The notes beneath the pieces were generated by a model. The model searched no databases. It was not told the DNA's origin and saw only the letters and a program-made list of their open reading frames with translations. Below, in pieces: positions 19,358 to 27,582 of a stretch of DNA of 64,000 nucleotides. Every line of letters starts with the position of its first letter. Position 1 is the first letter of the stretch. The position numbers were made by a program, and so were the translations under genes. Source of the DNA: Verrucomicrobiaceae bacterium (lineage in GTDB: Bacteria > Verrucomicrobiota > Verrucomicrobiia > Verrucomicrobiales > Verrucomicrobiaceae). The DNA is taken from contig JAEUHK010000030.1 of the NCBI GenBank assembly GCA_016795465.1, positions 186,001 through 250,000 on the forward strand, written 5' to 3'.

Positions 19358-19560
19358 AACTTGAAAACGCCATCCGCGCCCTCGCCGGCACCATGATTCT
19401 TACCAGCCTCGCGCTAGCACACTATGTCAGCCCAAACTGGCTGTGGCTCACGGCTTTCGTGGGCGCGAACCTCTTCCAATCCGCCTTCACCGGCTTCTGC
19501 CCGGCGGAGACGATCCTCAAAAAGCTCGGTGTCGGCGGATCCTGCTGCACAAAGAGCTGA
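19354..19560 (+). CDS. DUF2892-like small membrane protein
   Basis: This 68-residue protein resembles the DUF2892/YgaP C-terminal membrane domain: an N-terminal amphipathic helix ending in IRALAGTMIL, two transmembrane helices and the conserved FTGFCPAETILKKLG. Cysteines are at 49, 64 and 65. In YgaP this domain anchors a rhodanese; here it is free-standing. It begins inside the stop of the CPTC protein gene. A role in sulfur handling at the membrane fits the family and the operator upstream, but is inference. Confidence 0.8.
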   Translation: MKLENAIRALAGTMILTSLALAHYVSPNWLWLTAFVGANLFQSAFTGFCPAETILKKLGVGGSCCTKS

Positions 19561-19584
19561 TCCATCCACGATTCACTTCACACG

Positions 19585-20592
19585 ATGAAACACCTCTCAC
19601 GCCTCCTCCCCGTCCTGCTGCTGGCCGCTTGCGGCAAGCATGACCAAACCCCCGCGCCATCCGCGGCTCTGCCCAGCATCACCGTGAAGGTGGAAGCCGC
19701 GAAATGGAGCCCCCACACGGCGGTGGAGGAGGTCGTGGGCACCGTGAGGTCGAAACAACGCGCGGTCGTCGAGGCGAAGGTCAGCGGTCGCGTGCTCGAA
19801 TACACCGCCACGCCCGGCGCGATGGTGAAAGCGGGCGATTTGCTCGCGCGGCTCGACGTGCAGGAGATCCAGGCCAAGGTCGATCAGGCCCGCGCGATGC
19901 TCGATCAGGCAAAACGCGACTTTGATCGTCAAAAGCAGCTCATTGCCAGCAATGCGACCACGCGACAGGAATTCGACGCGGCCGATGCTCGCGTGAAAAT
20001 CGGCACCGGAGCCGTGAGCGAGGCCGAAACGATGCTCAGCTATGCCAAAGTCACCGCGCCCTTCGATGGCGTGGTCACGCGCAAGCTCGCCGATGTGGGC
20101 GATCTCGCCATGCCAGGCAAACCACTGCTCGAAATCGAAGCGCCCACTTCGCTGCGCTTTGAAGCCGATCTTCCCGAGGCCATCCTCGATCGCGTAAAGC
20201 TCGGTGAAAAAATGCCGGTGCGCCTCGCGAAGGTGATTGAGGGCACCGTGAGCGAAATCTCGCCCGTGGCCGATCCCATCAGCCGCACCTTCCGCGTGAA
20301 GCTCGACCTCCCGCCAAGCGAAGGCCTGCGCACCGGTCAGTTTGGCCGTGTTTCCGTGCCCGTCGCCGAGGTGAAACTGCTGCTCGTGCCGCAAAGCGCC
20401 GTTTTGAAGCGCGGACAGATGGAACTCGTCTTCGTCGCCAAAGACGGCAAAGCCGCGCTGCGTCTTGTGAAGACCGGCAAAGGGCTCGAAGGCCGCGTCG
20501 AGGTGCTTTCCGGCCTCGAAGAAGGTGAACAGGTCATCGTGAGCGAAACCGCGAAACTCACCGACGGCCAACCCGTGATGATCCAGCCATGA
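19585..20592 (+). CDS. RND efflux periplasmic adaptor lipoprotein
   Basis: This 335-residue adaptor has a lipobox LLAACG near residue 14. It shows the biotinyl-lipoyl halves ([23 protein letters not shown] and [22 protein letters not shown]), a short helical hairpin between them (about 90-130), then beta-barrel ([19 protein letters not shown]) and membrane-proximal domains. It links the inner-membrane RND pump encoded next (4-bp overlap, 20589-20592) to an outer-membrane channel not found here. Being in the operator-2 unit, the pump is predicted to be induced by the sulfur signal. Confidence 0.9.
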   Translation: MKHLSRLLPVLLLAACGKHDQTPAPSAALPSITVKVEAAKWSPHTAVEEVVGTVRSKQRAVVEAKVSGRVLEYTATPGAMVKAGDLLARLDVQEIQAKVDQARAMLDQAKRDFDRQKQLIASNATTRQEFDAADARVKIGTGAVSEAETMLSYAKVTAPFDGVVTRKLADVGDLAMPGKPLLEIEAPTSLRFEADLPEAILDRVKLGEKMPVRLAKVIEGTVSEISPVADPISRTFRVKLDLPPSEGLRTGQFGRVSVPVAEVKLLLVPQSAVLKRGQMELVFVAKDGKAALRLVKTGKGLEGRVEVLSGLEEGEQVIVSETAKLTDGQPVMIQP

Positions 20593-23500
20593 GCGAGCCT
20601 TCCCATCCTCATCTCGGGATCGCAGGCCGCATCGCGGCGGCGTTTATCGACTCCAAGCTGACGCCGCTGGTGGTCATCGCGTCCGTTTTGCTCGGCGCGG
20701 CGGCGATTGTTTTACTGCCGCGTGAAGAAGAGCCGCAGATCAAGGTGCCGATGGTCGATGTCATGGTCGCCATGCCCGGCTCCACCGCGAAGGAGATCGA
20801 GGAACGCGCCACACGGCCGATGGAAAAGCTGCTGTGGGAGGTACCCGGCGTGGAATACCTCTACAGCACCTCACGCGACAGCGAGAGCCTCGTCATCGTG
20901 CGCTTCAAAGTGGGCGAAGATCCCGAGCGCAGCCTGGTGAAGATCACCGAGAAGCTGCGCTCAAACTTCGACCGCATCCCGATGGGCGTCACCATGCCCA
21001 TCGTGAAGCCGAAGAGCATCGACGACGTGCCCATACTCGCGCTCACTTTTCACAGTGCCCGCTACGATCACCTCACGCTGCGCCGTTTGGCCGCGCAGGT
21101 CGATGAATCGATCAAACAAGTGCCGCTCGTGGCCGAGACGACGCTGCTCGGCGGTTCGCGTCGCGCTGTGCGTGTGATGCTCGATCCCGTGAAGCTCGCC
21201 AGCCGCAATCTGAGCCCCGCCGGCCTCGTGCCGATGCTCCAGCAGGCAAATCGTCAATTCCGCGCCGGCGGTCTCACCACAGGCAACAACGAAGTCCTCG
21301 TCGAAACCGGTGCCTTCCTCAAAACCGCCGAAGAAGTCGGCAACGTGGTCATCGGCGTCTTCAGCGGCCGTCCCGTGTATCTGCGCGAAGTCGCCGAGAT
21401 CGTCGATGGAGGCGAGGAGCCGACGCAATACGTCTTCCACGGTTCCAAAACAAACGACGAGCCCGCCGTGACACTTAGCATCGCCAAACGCCCTGGTGCG
21501 AATGCGATCAGCCTGGCTGACGAAGTGCTGCAAAAGGTCGAACTTCTCAAAGGCAGCGTCATTCCCGCCGATGTCACTGTCAGCATCACGCGCAACTACG
21601 GCGAGACCGCAGCAGAGAAATCGAACGAATTGCTGCTGCACATGGGCATCGCCGTTTTCAGTGTGGCGATCCTCATCTGGCTCACGCTCGGCTGGCGGGA
21701 GAGCGGCATCGTCGCGGTGGCCATCCCAGCCACGTTGGCGCTCACGCTGCTCGTTTTTTACCTCTACGGCTTCACGCTGAACCGCATCACGCTCTTCGCG
21801 CTCATCTTCAGCATCGGCATTCTCGTGGATGACGCCATCGTGGTCGTGGAGAACATCGTGCGGCACTTCCACCTGCCGCAAAACAAAGGCCGCAACTGTA
21901 GCGCCATCGCCGTCGAGGCCGTGGGCGAGGTGGGGAATCCCACCATCCTCGCCACCTTCGCCGTGATCGCTGCCGTTCTGCCGATGGCCTTCGTGGGCGG
22001 TTTGATGGGGCCCTACATGCGCCCGATCCCGATTGGAGCCAGCGCGGCGATGTTTTGGTCGCTGCTCATCGCGTTCATCGTGACGCCGTGGGCTTCGATT
22101 CGCATTCTGGGCTGGTTTCGTCGGACGGGTCCGACCAGTCAGACAAGTCAGACGGACTCCAATACTCCAACACTCCACCACTCCAGCCACGAGCACCCGG
22201 AGGACTTCTTCACAAAGCTCTACCGCAAGATGATGGGCCCGCTCATCCACAGCACCGGCTGGCGCTGGATCTTCCTCATTGGCATCACCGTGCTGCTGCT
22301 CGGCAGCATGGCGACAGTCGGCATCGGCTGGGTGAAGGTGAAGATGCTGCCCTTCGACAACAAGAGCGAGTTCCAGGTCATCCTGAACATGCCGGAAGGC
22401 TCCTCGTTGGAAAAAACGACCGCCGTGGCACGCGAGATGGCCGCGGCGATCCGCACGGAGCCGGAGGTCACCGATTACCAGGTCTATGCGGGTGTCGCCT
22501 CGCCTTACAACTTCAACGGGCTAGTGCGGCACTACTTCATGCGTCGCGGAGCCAACGTGGCGGACATTCAGGTCAATCTGGTGAACAAACACGAGCGCAA
22601 GGCGCAGAGCCATGACATCGCCAAACGCATTCGTCCGGCCGTAGCGGCGATTGCGGAGCGTTATGGAGCACGCGTCGCCATCGCGGAGGTGCCACCAGGC
22701 CCGCCGGTGCTGCAAACGCTCGTCGCGGAGATTTACGGTCCGGATGATGAAGCGCGGCTCAAGCTGGCGGAGAAGGTCAAAACCATCTTCAAGACCACGC
22801 CGGGCGTCGTCGATGTGGACTGGTATATCGAGGCCGATCAGCAAAAAGCTCGCTTCATCATCGACAAGGAAAAAGCCGCGCTGCACGGCATCAGCGCCGC
22901 CACGATCTCGCAGACTCTCAAAATCGCCGCGGATGGTGAAAACGTCGATTTGCTGCATCAGCCCGAAGAGAAGGAAGACGTGAACATTCGCCTCGAACTG
23001 CCTCGCCGTGCCAAAACCACGCCGGAAGAGCTTTTGGCGCTTCGGGTGCGTTCCGGCGATGCCAATGCGCTGCCTGAACCCGGTGCCAGCGGCTCGCCGC
23101 TCGTGCCCTTGCGCGAGCTGGTGAAGGTGGAGCACGTCACCGTCGAAAAGAGCCGCTACCACAAGAACCTCATGCCCGTGACTTACGTCATCGGCGATGT
23201 CGCCGGAGTCGTCGAAAGCCCCGTGTATGCCATTTTCCAGATGAACGAGGCGCTCAAGAAGCTCGACACGCGCGAGTTTGGCGGCAGCGGTGCGGAGTTG
23301 AAGATCCTCAACGCCTCCATGCCTTTCAGCGACGACGAGCCCTCGATGAAATGGGACGGCGAATGGCACATCACCATCGAGGTGTTCCGCGATCTCGGCG
23401 CTGCCTTCGGTGCATGTTTGATCCTCATTTACGTGCTCATGGTCGGCTGGTTCCGCAGTTTCATCACGCCGGCGATTGTCATGATCGCCATTCCATTCTC

Positions 23501-23879
23501 GCTGGTCGGCATTTTGCCTGCACACGGGATGCTGGATGCCTTTTTCACCGCCACGAGCATGATCGGCTTCATGGCCGGTGGCGGAATCGTGGTGCGGAAT
23601 TCGATCATCCTCGTCGATTTCATCGAGCTGCGTGTGCGTGAGGGCATGCCGCTGAGCGAGGCCGTGATCGACGCTGGAGCCGTGCGCTTCCGCCCGATGC
23701 TGCTCACTGCGATGGCGGTCGTCGTCGGTGCTGCGGTGATCCTCGCTGATCCGATCTTCCAAGGCCTCGCCATCGCATTAATGGCAGGCGAAATCGCAAG
23801 CCTGTTCATCAGCCGCATGGCCGTGCCGGTGTTGTATTACATGGCGAACAAGCATTCCCATCCTGAACCCCAACACTGA
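20589..23879 (+). CDS. RND efflux transporter, AcrB/MexB superfamily
   Basis: This 1096-residue, twelve-helix pump has the proton-relay aspartates in transmembrane helix 4 ([15 protein letters not shown]) and the usual duplicated porter loops (residues about 40-330 and 590-900). The chain fits HAE-like pumps with relaxed specificity rather than a CusA metal pump, as no methionine cluster is seen. The cytoplasmic linker between helices 6 and 7 contains an in-frame low-complexity stretch, [16 protein letters not shown], coded by tandem 9-bp and 8-bp units (22121-22188). The gene overlaps the adaptor gene by 4 bp. Confidence 0.92.
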   Translation: MSEPSHPHLGIAGRIAAAFIDSKLTPLVVIASVLLGAAAIVLLPREEEPQIKVPMVDVMVAMPGSTAKEIEERATRPMEKLLWEVPGVEYLYSTSRDSESLVIVRFKVGEDPERSLVKITEKLRSNFDRIPMGVTMPIVKPKSIDDVPILALTFHSARYDHLTLRRLAAQVDESIKQVPLVAETTLLGGSRRAVRVMLDPVKLASRNLSPAGLVPMLQQANRQFRAGGLTTGNNEVLVETGAFLKTAEEVGNVVIGVFSGRPVYLREVAEIVDGGEEPTQYVFHGSKTNDEPAVTLSIAKRPGANAISLADEVLQKVELLKGSVIPADVTVSITRNYGETAAEKSNELLLHMGIAVFSVAILIWLTLGWRESGIVAVAIPATLALTLLVFYLYGFTLNRITLFALIFSIGILVDDAIVVVENIVRHFHLPQNKGRNCSAIAVEAVGEVGNPTILATFAVIAAVLPMAFVGGLMGPYMRPIPIGASAAMFWSLLIAFIVTPWASIRILGWFRRTGPTSQTSQTDSNTPTLHHSSHEHPEDFFTKLYRKMMGPLIHSTGWRWIFLIGITVLLLGSMATVGIGWVKVKMLPFDNKSEFQVILNMPEGSSLEKTTAVAREMAAAIRTEPEVTDYQVYAGVASPYNFNGLVRHYFMRRGANVADIQVNLVNKHERKAQSHDIAKRIRPAVAAIAERYGARVAIAEVPPGPPVLQTLVAEIYGPDDEARLKLAEKVKTIFKTTPGVVDVDWYIEADQQKARFIIDKEKAALHGISAATISQTLKIAADGENVDLLHQPEEKEDVNIRLELPRRAKTTPEELLALRVRSGDANALPEPGASGSPLVPLRELVKVEHVTVEKSRYHKNLMPVTYVIGDVAGVVESPVYAIFQMNEALKKLDTREFGGSGAELKILNASMPFSDDEPSMKWDGEWHITIEVFRDLGAAFGACLILIYVLMVGWFRSFITPAIVMIAIPFSLVGILPAHGMLDAFFTATSMIGFMAGGGIVVRNSIILVDFIELRVREGMPLSEAVIDAGAVRFRPMLLTAMAVVVGAAVILADPIFQGLAIALMAGEIASLFISRMAVPVLYYMANKHSHPEPQH
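22121..22188. repeat. In-frame 9-bp (TCSGACNNG) and 8-bp (CTCCANNA) tandem units inside the RND gene
   Basis: Four 9-bp units lie at 22121-22156, all of form TC(G/C/A)GAC plus three variable bases. They are followed directly by four 8-bp units of form CTCCANNA (22157-22188). They code the hydrophilic linker between transmembrane helices 6 and 7. The 9-bp unit recurs at 57723-57758 inside the PSD1 gene and the 8-bp unit in two spacers (25715-25738, 35318-35346). Confidence 0.8.
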
Positions 23880-23880
23880 T

Positions 23881-24105
23881 ATGAAACCCAACATTGGAAC
23901 CGTCGATCGCGCCCTGCGCATCCTCATCGGCCTCGGCCTCATCGCCTACGGCATCGTCAATCACTCCTGGCTCGGAGCCATCGGCGCCGTGCCGCTGCTC
24001 ACCGCATTCATCCGCTTCTGCCCGCTGTATGCGCCGCTGGGTCTCAGCACCTGCGGCAAGAGCGGCAACGATGGCGGATGCTGTGGTGGCGGCAAATGCG
24101 GCTGA
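23881..24105 (+). CDS. DUF2892-like membrane protein with cysteine-rich tail
   Basis: This 74-residue protein has the DUF2892 pattern IGTVDRALRILIGLGLIAYGI, a second helix and FIRFCPLYAPLGLSTC, then a glycine/cysteine tail (GGCCGGGKCG). Cysteines are at 47, 58, 67, 68 and 73; the tail could bind metal or carry persulfide. It starts one base after the RND stop, so it belongs to the operator-2 operon. It is the second DUF2892-like protein there; the two tails differ. Confidence 0.85.
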   Translation: MKPNIGTVDRALRILIGLGLIAYGIVNHSWLGAIGAVPLLTAFIRFCPLYAPLGLSTCGKSGNDGGCCGGGKCG

Positions 24106-24108
24106 TCC

Positions 24109-24170
24109 AAGTGGCTGCGGCTTCAGCCGCAACTGCTCAGGAGATTCGGCTAAAGCCGAAACCACTTTTT
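24109..24170. repeat. Two hairpins enclosed by an outer stem, then T-run
   Basis: Outer stem AAGTGG (24109-24114) with CCACTT (24162-24167) encloses hairpins TGCGGC-TTCA-family (24116-24131) and TTCGGCTAAAGCCGAA (24145-24160), followed by TTTTT. It lies between the DUF2892 and DUF6132 genes and could be an attenuator or partial terminator; its shape resembles the element at 28984-29039. Confidence 0.65.
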
Positions 24171-24175
24171 CATTC

Positions 24176-24343
24176 ATGGCACGCTACCTCATCCCCATCG
24201 CCATCGGTGCCGAGCTCGGCTCGCTCATGGGCTACTACGGCCAGTGCAGCACCGGTGCATGCCCGCTTACCTCCACTTGGTGGCGCGGTGCCTTGTATGG
24301 CGCGTTTCTGGGGCTGCTGTTCGCCTCGAGCGCCCGCGGCTAG
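24176..24343 (+). CDS. DUF6132-like small membrane protein
   Basis: ATG 24176 gives 55 residues with two hydrophobic helices and the pattern CSTGACPLTSTWWRGALYGAFLG, which matches the short DUF6132 type (C-x-TG-x-CP-T-S). The two cysteines at 24 and 29 would sit near the membrane surface. It is the last gene of the operator-2 operon, separated by a double hairpin that may lower its expression. DUF6132 genes often sit near thioredoxin or rhodanese genes, consistent with this context; function is unknown. Confidence 0.7.
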   Translation: MARYLIPIAIGAELGSLMGYYGQCSTGACPLTSTWWRGALYGAFLGLLFASSARG

Positions 24344-24349
24344 CATGCC

Positions 24350-25003
24350 TCAGCCCTTCGGCTTGGCGTGCCAGATCGAGACGTTCTTGAATTGCGCCCC
24401 CTGCCCCTTGCTGATGAGGGCAACGAGGCCTTTGGCGTCCTTGTAACGCTCATGGCGGGCCTCGACCACATGTCCGTCAACTGTGGCGCGATAGTGATCA
24501 CCGATGATTTCGATCGTGATGCTGTGCCACGCTTCCGGATCGAGCTTCGTTTTCAATTCAGCGAGCTTTTCGGACTTGGTGGTCTTCGAGATGCCTGACA
24601 TGCGGGTGACCCAGATCGCGTCCTCCGTGACGAACGTGCGCCCAAGGTGGAGGTTTGGCGGAACGGTGTCGCGACAACCAAACGCGATATGCTCGGCCGC
24701 TCCGAGCCGGAACTGGGCGGTGAGAATGAGGTCCGTGGCCTCAAAACGCCAGGTGCACGAGGATGGATGATGATCCTCGACGACCTCGTCGCCATGCAGA
24801 GCTCCCTTTTCGATCCACCACACGCCGATCCCAGCGCTCCAACCGGCGATGGAGGCCTTGCGCGTCTTCGGCGCATCCTTGTCGAATGCGGTGGAAATGA
24901 TCAAAGCGCCCGGCGTGCCCAGCTTTGGCGGCGCGGGATCCTGCCCCAAGGCGGTGAATGAGAAGGCCGCGGCGAAACAAGCGATGAAGAATGTGATTCT
25001 CAC
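24350..25003 (-). CDS. Exported DUF1080-like jelly-roll protein
   Basis: This 217-residue protein has a signal peptide (MRITFFIACFAAAFSFTALGQ). The remainder resembles the concanavalin-like DUF1080 (3-keto-disaccharide hydrolase) fold abundant in PVC bacteria: FDKDAPKTRKASIAGWSAG, LILTAQFRLG, EAWHSITIEIIGDHYRATVDG and LVALISKGQGAQFKNVSIW. It probably binds or cleaves a modified sugar in the periplasm. It is convergent with the DUF6132 gene and lies downstream of the cytochrome c gene beyond a terminator. The subfamily function is uncertain. Confidence 0.7.
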   Translation of the reverse strand: MRITFFIACFAAAFSFTALGQDPAPPKLGTPGALIISTAFDKDAPKTRKASIAGWSAGIGVWWIEKGALHGDEVVEDHHPSSCTWRFEATDLILTAQFRLGAAEHIAFGCRDTVPPNLHLGRTFVTEDAIWVTRMSGISKTTKSEKLAELKTKLDPEAWHSITIEIIGDHYRATVDGHVVEARHERYKDAKGLVALISKGQGAQFKNVSIWHAKPKG

Positions 25004-25056
25004 ATTCGGAGTAACGCGGATGACCTGACGGCATTGCAGATCGTTTGTGCCGCCAA

Positions 25057-25089
25057 CAAAAAGCGCCCGGCAGGTGCTGCCGGGCGCTT
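25057..25089 (-). terminator. Terminator of the cytochrome c gene
   Basis: A perfect 13-bp stem (25061-25073 with 25077-25089, loop GTG) lies 28 bp downstream of the cytochrome c stop, and the minus-strand transcript ends in TTTTTG. It is a strong intrinsic terminator separating this gene from the DUF1080-like gene. Confidence 0.9.
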
Positions 25090-25117
25090 GAAAATAGATG
25101 GGATGATCTGATGCGGA

Positions 25118-25567
25118 TTACTTCAGCTTCGCCTCAAGGTCGGCACGCTTCTGCATGGGCTTGCCGTTGTATTTTTCGCGCCAGCCTTTGACCTGGTCGG
25201 CGGTGACGGCGGGGGCTTTGTTGCCAAAGTTGCTGCGGACGAAGGTGAGCACCTCGGCCATCTGCGCGTCATTCAAGGCCGCGCCGAGCGGGGCCATGAT
25301 GCCCATGAACTTTGCGTCCTGCTTTTCGATGCCGGTGAAGACAATGGAGGCCATGAGTTCGCCATCGCCAAAGCCGGCGAGCTTGGAACCAGCCAGAGCA
25401 GGAGCCATCTGGGCAGGCGTGCCAGCGCCCATGCCTTTGCCGTCCATGCCGTGGCAGGCCATGCACATCATGTAAGAGGCAGGAGGAGTGGCGGGAGCCT
25501 GGGCCTGCAAGCCGGAGGCGGAGAGGAGTGTGGTAACGACGGCGAGGGATGCGATCAGGGTTTTCAT
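25118..25567 (-). CDS. Periplasmic class I c-type cytochrome
   Basis: This 149-residue protein has a signal peptide (about residues 1-23), then the heme motif CMACH at 35-39 followed by GMDGKGMGAGTPAQMAPALAGS and a methionine-rich FMGIMAPLGAALNDAQMAEVLTFVRSNFG, which provides the distal ligand and the final helix of cytochrome c. It likely accepts electrons from a periplasmic or membrane oxidation. It lies 190 bp downstream of thioredoxin-2 on the same strand. A link to sulfide oxidation is possible by location only. Confidence 0.88.
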   Translation of the reverse strand: MKTLIASLAVVTTLLSASGLQAQAPATPPASYMMCMACHGMDGKGMGAGTPAQMAPALAGSKLAGFGDGELMASIVFTGIEKQDAKFMGIMAPLGAALNDAQMAEVLTFVRSNFGNKAPAVTADQVKGWREKYNGKPMQKRADLEAKLK

Positions 25568-25714
25568 GGGTGATGTGGGGGTAGGACTTCGCCGCCGAAA
25601 GTCACTGCGGCAAAAGGCCGCACAGGTGCGCTAGCGAGGGCAAAAACGGTTTCATGATGTGGGCGGAGCGTTGGCAAAATCAAACGCTTTCCCGGTGACG
25701 ATGAATTGGGGGCT

Positions 25715-25738
25715 GGAGTGATAGAGTGGTGGAGTTTT
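25715..25738. repeat. CTCCANNA-type 8-bp units in spacer
   Basis: On the minus strand three consecutive 8-bp units (CTCCACCA, CTCTATCA, CTCCAGCC) lie in the 190-bp spacer between thioredoxin-2 and cytochrome c, about 20 bp after the thioredoxin stop. They match the units inside the RND gene (22157-22188). The rest of the spacer holds no gene or clear terminator. Confidence 0.6.
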
Positions 25739-25757
25739 GAAGTGATGAGCACCGGAT

Positions 25758-26216
25758 TCACGACTGCCGCATCCAGGCGAGCAATCGCGCGGCGGGCTGG
25801 AAGCCGCTGGTCTGGGCGGCGAGCTTGCCGCCGCGGATCAATGCGAAAGCCGGAATGCCCTGGATGCGGAATTGTCCGGCGATCTGCGGCTGCTCGTCGG
25901 TGTTCACTTTGACGAAAAGCGCCTCGCCCGCGGCCTGTGCGGCCGCTTTGGCGAACTCTGGAGCCATCATCTGGCAGGGACCGCACCACGGTGCCCAGAA
26001 GTCGATGACGACAGGGATGGGGCTCTGGCTGACGAGGGCGGCGAAGGCCTCGATGTCGCTGATTTCGACCGGCGAGGAGACGTGGGGGAGATCGGCCTTG
26101 CAGGTGCCGCAGCGGCCCTGCGAGGCGGCTTTGGCGTAGGCGATGCGGTTCGCGGTGCCACAGGCGGGACAGGGCAGGATGATGCCGCGGGCGTCGGATT
26201 CGAGAGAGGCGCTCAT
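25758..26216 (-). CDS. trxC: Thioredoxin-2 with N-terminal zinc ribbon
   Basis: ATG 26216 gives 152 residues. The N-terminal zinc ribbon has CPAC at 16-19 and CGTC at 36-39, and the thioredoxin fold has the active site WCGPC at 77-81 with the cis-proline in IQGIPAFALI. This is the Trx2/TrxC architecture, a cytoplasmic protein reductase resistant to oxidants. It is divergent from the SQR-like gene with operator 3 between them, so it should respond to the same ArsR signal and may release sulfide from persulfidated proteins. Confidence 0.93.
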   Translation of the reverse strand: MSASLESDARGIILPCPACGTANRIAYAKAASQGRCGTCKADLPHVSSPVEISDIEAFAALVSQSPIPVVIDFWAPWCGPCQMMAPEFAKAAAQAAGEALFVKVNTDEQPQIAGQFRIQGIPAFALIRGGKLAAQTSGFQPAARLLAWMRQS

Positions 26217-26246
26217 GGATGACAAAATCGGGTTGGAGTTAAATCT

Positions 26247-26272
26247 TGCATATACGCATACACTCATATAGT
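26247..26272. promoter_or_regulatory. Predicted ArsR operator 3 in divergent promoter region
   Basis: This 26-bp copy matches operator 2 at 19 of 26 positions, with the right half ACTCATATAGT best conserved and the left half degenerate. It lies 30 bp upstream of the thioredoxin-2 start and 28 bp upstream of the SQR-like start, so one site could control both directions. A perfect 12-bp palindrome GTCTTGCAAGAC follows at 26274-26285. Confidence 0.7.
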
Positions 26273-26273
26273 C

Positions 26274-26285
26274 GTCTTGCAAGAC
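26274..26285. promoter_or_regulatory. Perfect 12-bp palindrome beside operator 3
   Basis: GTCTTGCAAGAC is a perfect dyad two bases from operator 3, in the trxC/SQR-like divergent spacer. It is absent from the other two operator regions, so it may bind a different regulator or be chance. Confidence 0.35.
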
Positions 26286-26300
26286 AACCTTTCCACAACC

Positions 26301-27536
26301 ATGAGCAAACACCTTCTCATCCTCGGCGGCGGCACCGCGGGCACCATGATGGCCAACCATCTTCGCCGTCGCCTGCCCTCATCGGATTGGCGCATGACGG
26401 TGGTGGATCGATCTGACAAGCACCTCTACCAGCCGGGCTTTCTCTTCCTGCCCTTCGGCATCTACGACGAAAGCCAGATCGTGCGCCAGACGCGGGACTT
26501 CATGCCAAGCGGCGTCGATTTCGTGCAGGCGGAGGTGGGTCAAATCACGCCGCAGGACCATGCGGTGACGCTGAAGGACGGTCGCGAGCTGAAGTATGGC
26601 GTGCTGATTGTCGCCACCGGCTGCCGCACGGCCCCGGAGGAGACCGAGGGCATGCTGGGGCCGAAGTGGCGCGTGAACGTGCATGACTTCTACACGCTCG
26701 ACGGTGCCAAAGCGCTGCGGGAGAAGCTCCAAAGCTTCACCGGCGGTCGCGTGGTCGTTCATATCAACGAGTTGCCGATCAAGTGCCCGGTGGCTCCGCT
26801 GGAGTTCACCTTCCTTGCCGACACCTTTTTCCGGGAGCGCGGCATTCGCGACAAGGTCACGCTCACCTATGTGACGCCGCTCTCCGGGGCCTTCACGAAG
26901 CCGAAAGCGTCGAAGAAGCTCGGCCATCTGCTCAACGATAAGGGCATTGAACTCGTCACTGACTTCGTGGCGGAGCGTGTGGACCAGGAAAACGACAAGC
27001 TGGTGTGCTTTGACGGTCGCGAGGTGCCCTACGACCTCCTCGTCACCACACCGACGAACATGGGCGACGAAGCCGTGCGCCGCAGCTCGCTCGGTGATGA
27101 CCTCGACTTCGTCCCGACGCACAAACACACGCTGCAATCGCTCCAACACCCGGATGTCTTCGTGATCGGCGACGCGACGAACGTCCCCGCATCGAAAGCA
27201 GGCTCGGTGGCGCACTTTGAGAGCGAAACACTCGCCGACAACGTCATGCGCCACATCAAGGGCGAGCCGCTGAAGGAGGAATTCGACGGCCACTCGAACT
27301 GCTTCATCGAATCCGGCAACGGCAAGGCGCTGCTCATTGACTTCAACTACGAGTATGAGCCTCACGAGGGGAATTTCCCCTTCGCCTTCGGCCCCATGAA
27401 ACTGCTGGAGGAGTCCCGCCTCAACCACCTCGGCAAGCTCGCCTTCCGTCATGTGTATTGGAATGTGCTGCTCAAAGCGTGGCCCATGCCGGGAATCAGC
27501 CGCCAGAAAAAGAAACCAGCCGCCTTCGCGGAATGA
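26301..27536 (+). CDS. Sulfide:quinone oxidoreductase-like flavoprotein
   Basis: ATG 26301 gives 411 residues of a two-dinucleotide-binding flavoprotein: LILGGGTAGTMMANHL at the N-terminus (FAD), a second region near VVVHINE, and the C-terminal FAD segment DVFVIGDATNVPASKAG. Three cysteines occupy the places of the catalytic triad of sulfide:quinone oxidoreductases: Cys108 in IVATGCR, Cys162 in PIKCPVAPLEF and Cys334 in SNCFIESGNGKALL. The reaction would oxidise sulfide to sulfane sulfur and reduce quinone at the inner membrane. No transmembrane helix is visible, as usual for the family. TusE/DsrC and DsrE2-like genes follow and would take over the sulfur. The exact SQR type is not assigned. 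Confidence 0.85.
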   Translation: MSKHLLILGGGTAGTMMANHLRRRLPSSDWRMTVVDRSDKHLYQPGFLFLPFGIYDESQIVRQTRDFMPSGVDFVQAEVGQITPQDHAVTLKDGRELKYGVLIVATGCRTAPEETEGMLGPKWRVNVHDFYTLDGAKALREKLQSFTGGRVVVHINELPIKCPVAPLEFTFLADTFFRERGIRDKVTLTYVTPLSGAFTKPKASKKLGHLLNDKGIELVTDFVAERVDQENDKLVCFDGREVPYDLLVTTPTNMGDEAVRRSSLGDDLDFVPTHKHTLQSLQHPDVFVIGDATNVPASKAGSVAHFESETLADNVMRHIKGEPLKEEFDGHSNCFIESGNGKALLIDFNYEYEPHEGNFPFAFGPMKLLEESRLNHLGKLAFRHVYWNVLLKAWPMPGISRQKKKPAAFAE

Positions 27537-27563
27537 CGAATGATGAATGCAGAATGACGAAAC
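27531..27563. repeat. GAATGACG-type short repeat at SQR stop codon
   Basis: The units GAATGACG, AATGATG, AATGCAG and AATGACGAA run through the stop codon of the SQR-like gene and the spacer before the TusE gene. On the opposite strand this reads as TTCGTCATTC and TTCTGCATTC, nearly the same as the signal-peptide coding DNA of the sulfatase at 4273-4303. Confidence 0.7.
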
Positions 27564-27582
27564 CAACCACCCAATCATCACC

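Noticed and set aside
24109..24170. Riboswitch or tRNA-like fold between DUF2892 and DUF6132 genes
   Set aside because: The two hairpins and outer stem do not match a tRNA acceptor/anticodon layout or any riboswitch consensus I can recognise; a repeat or attenuator is more likely.
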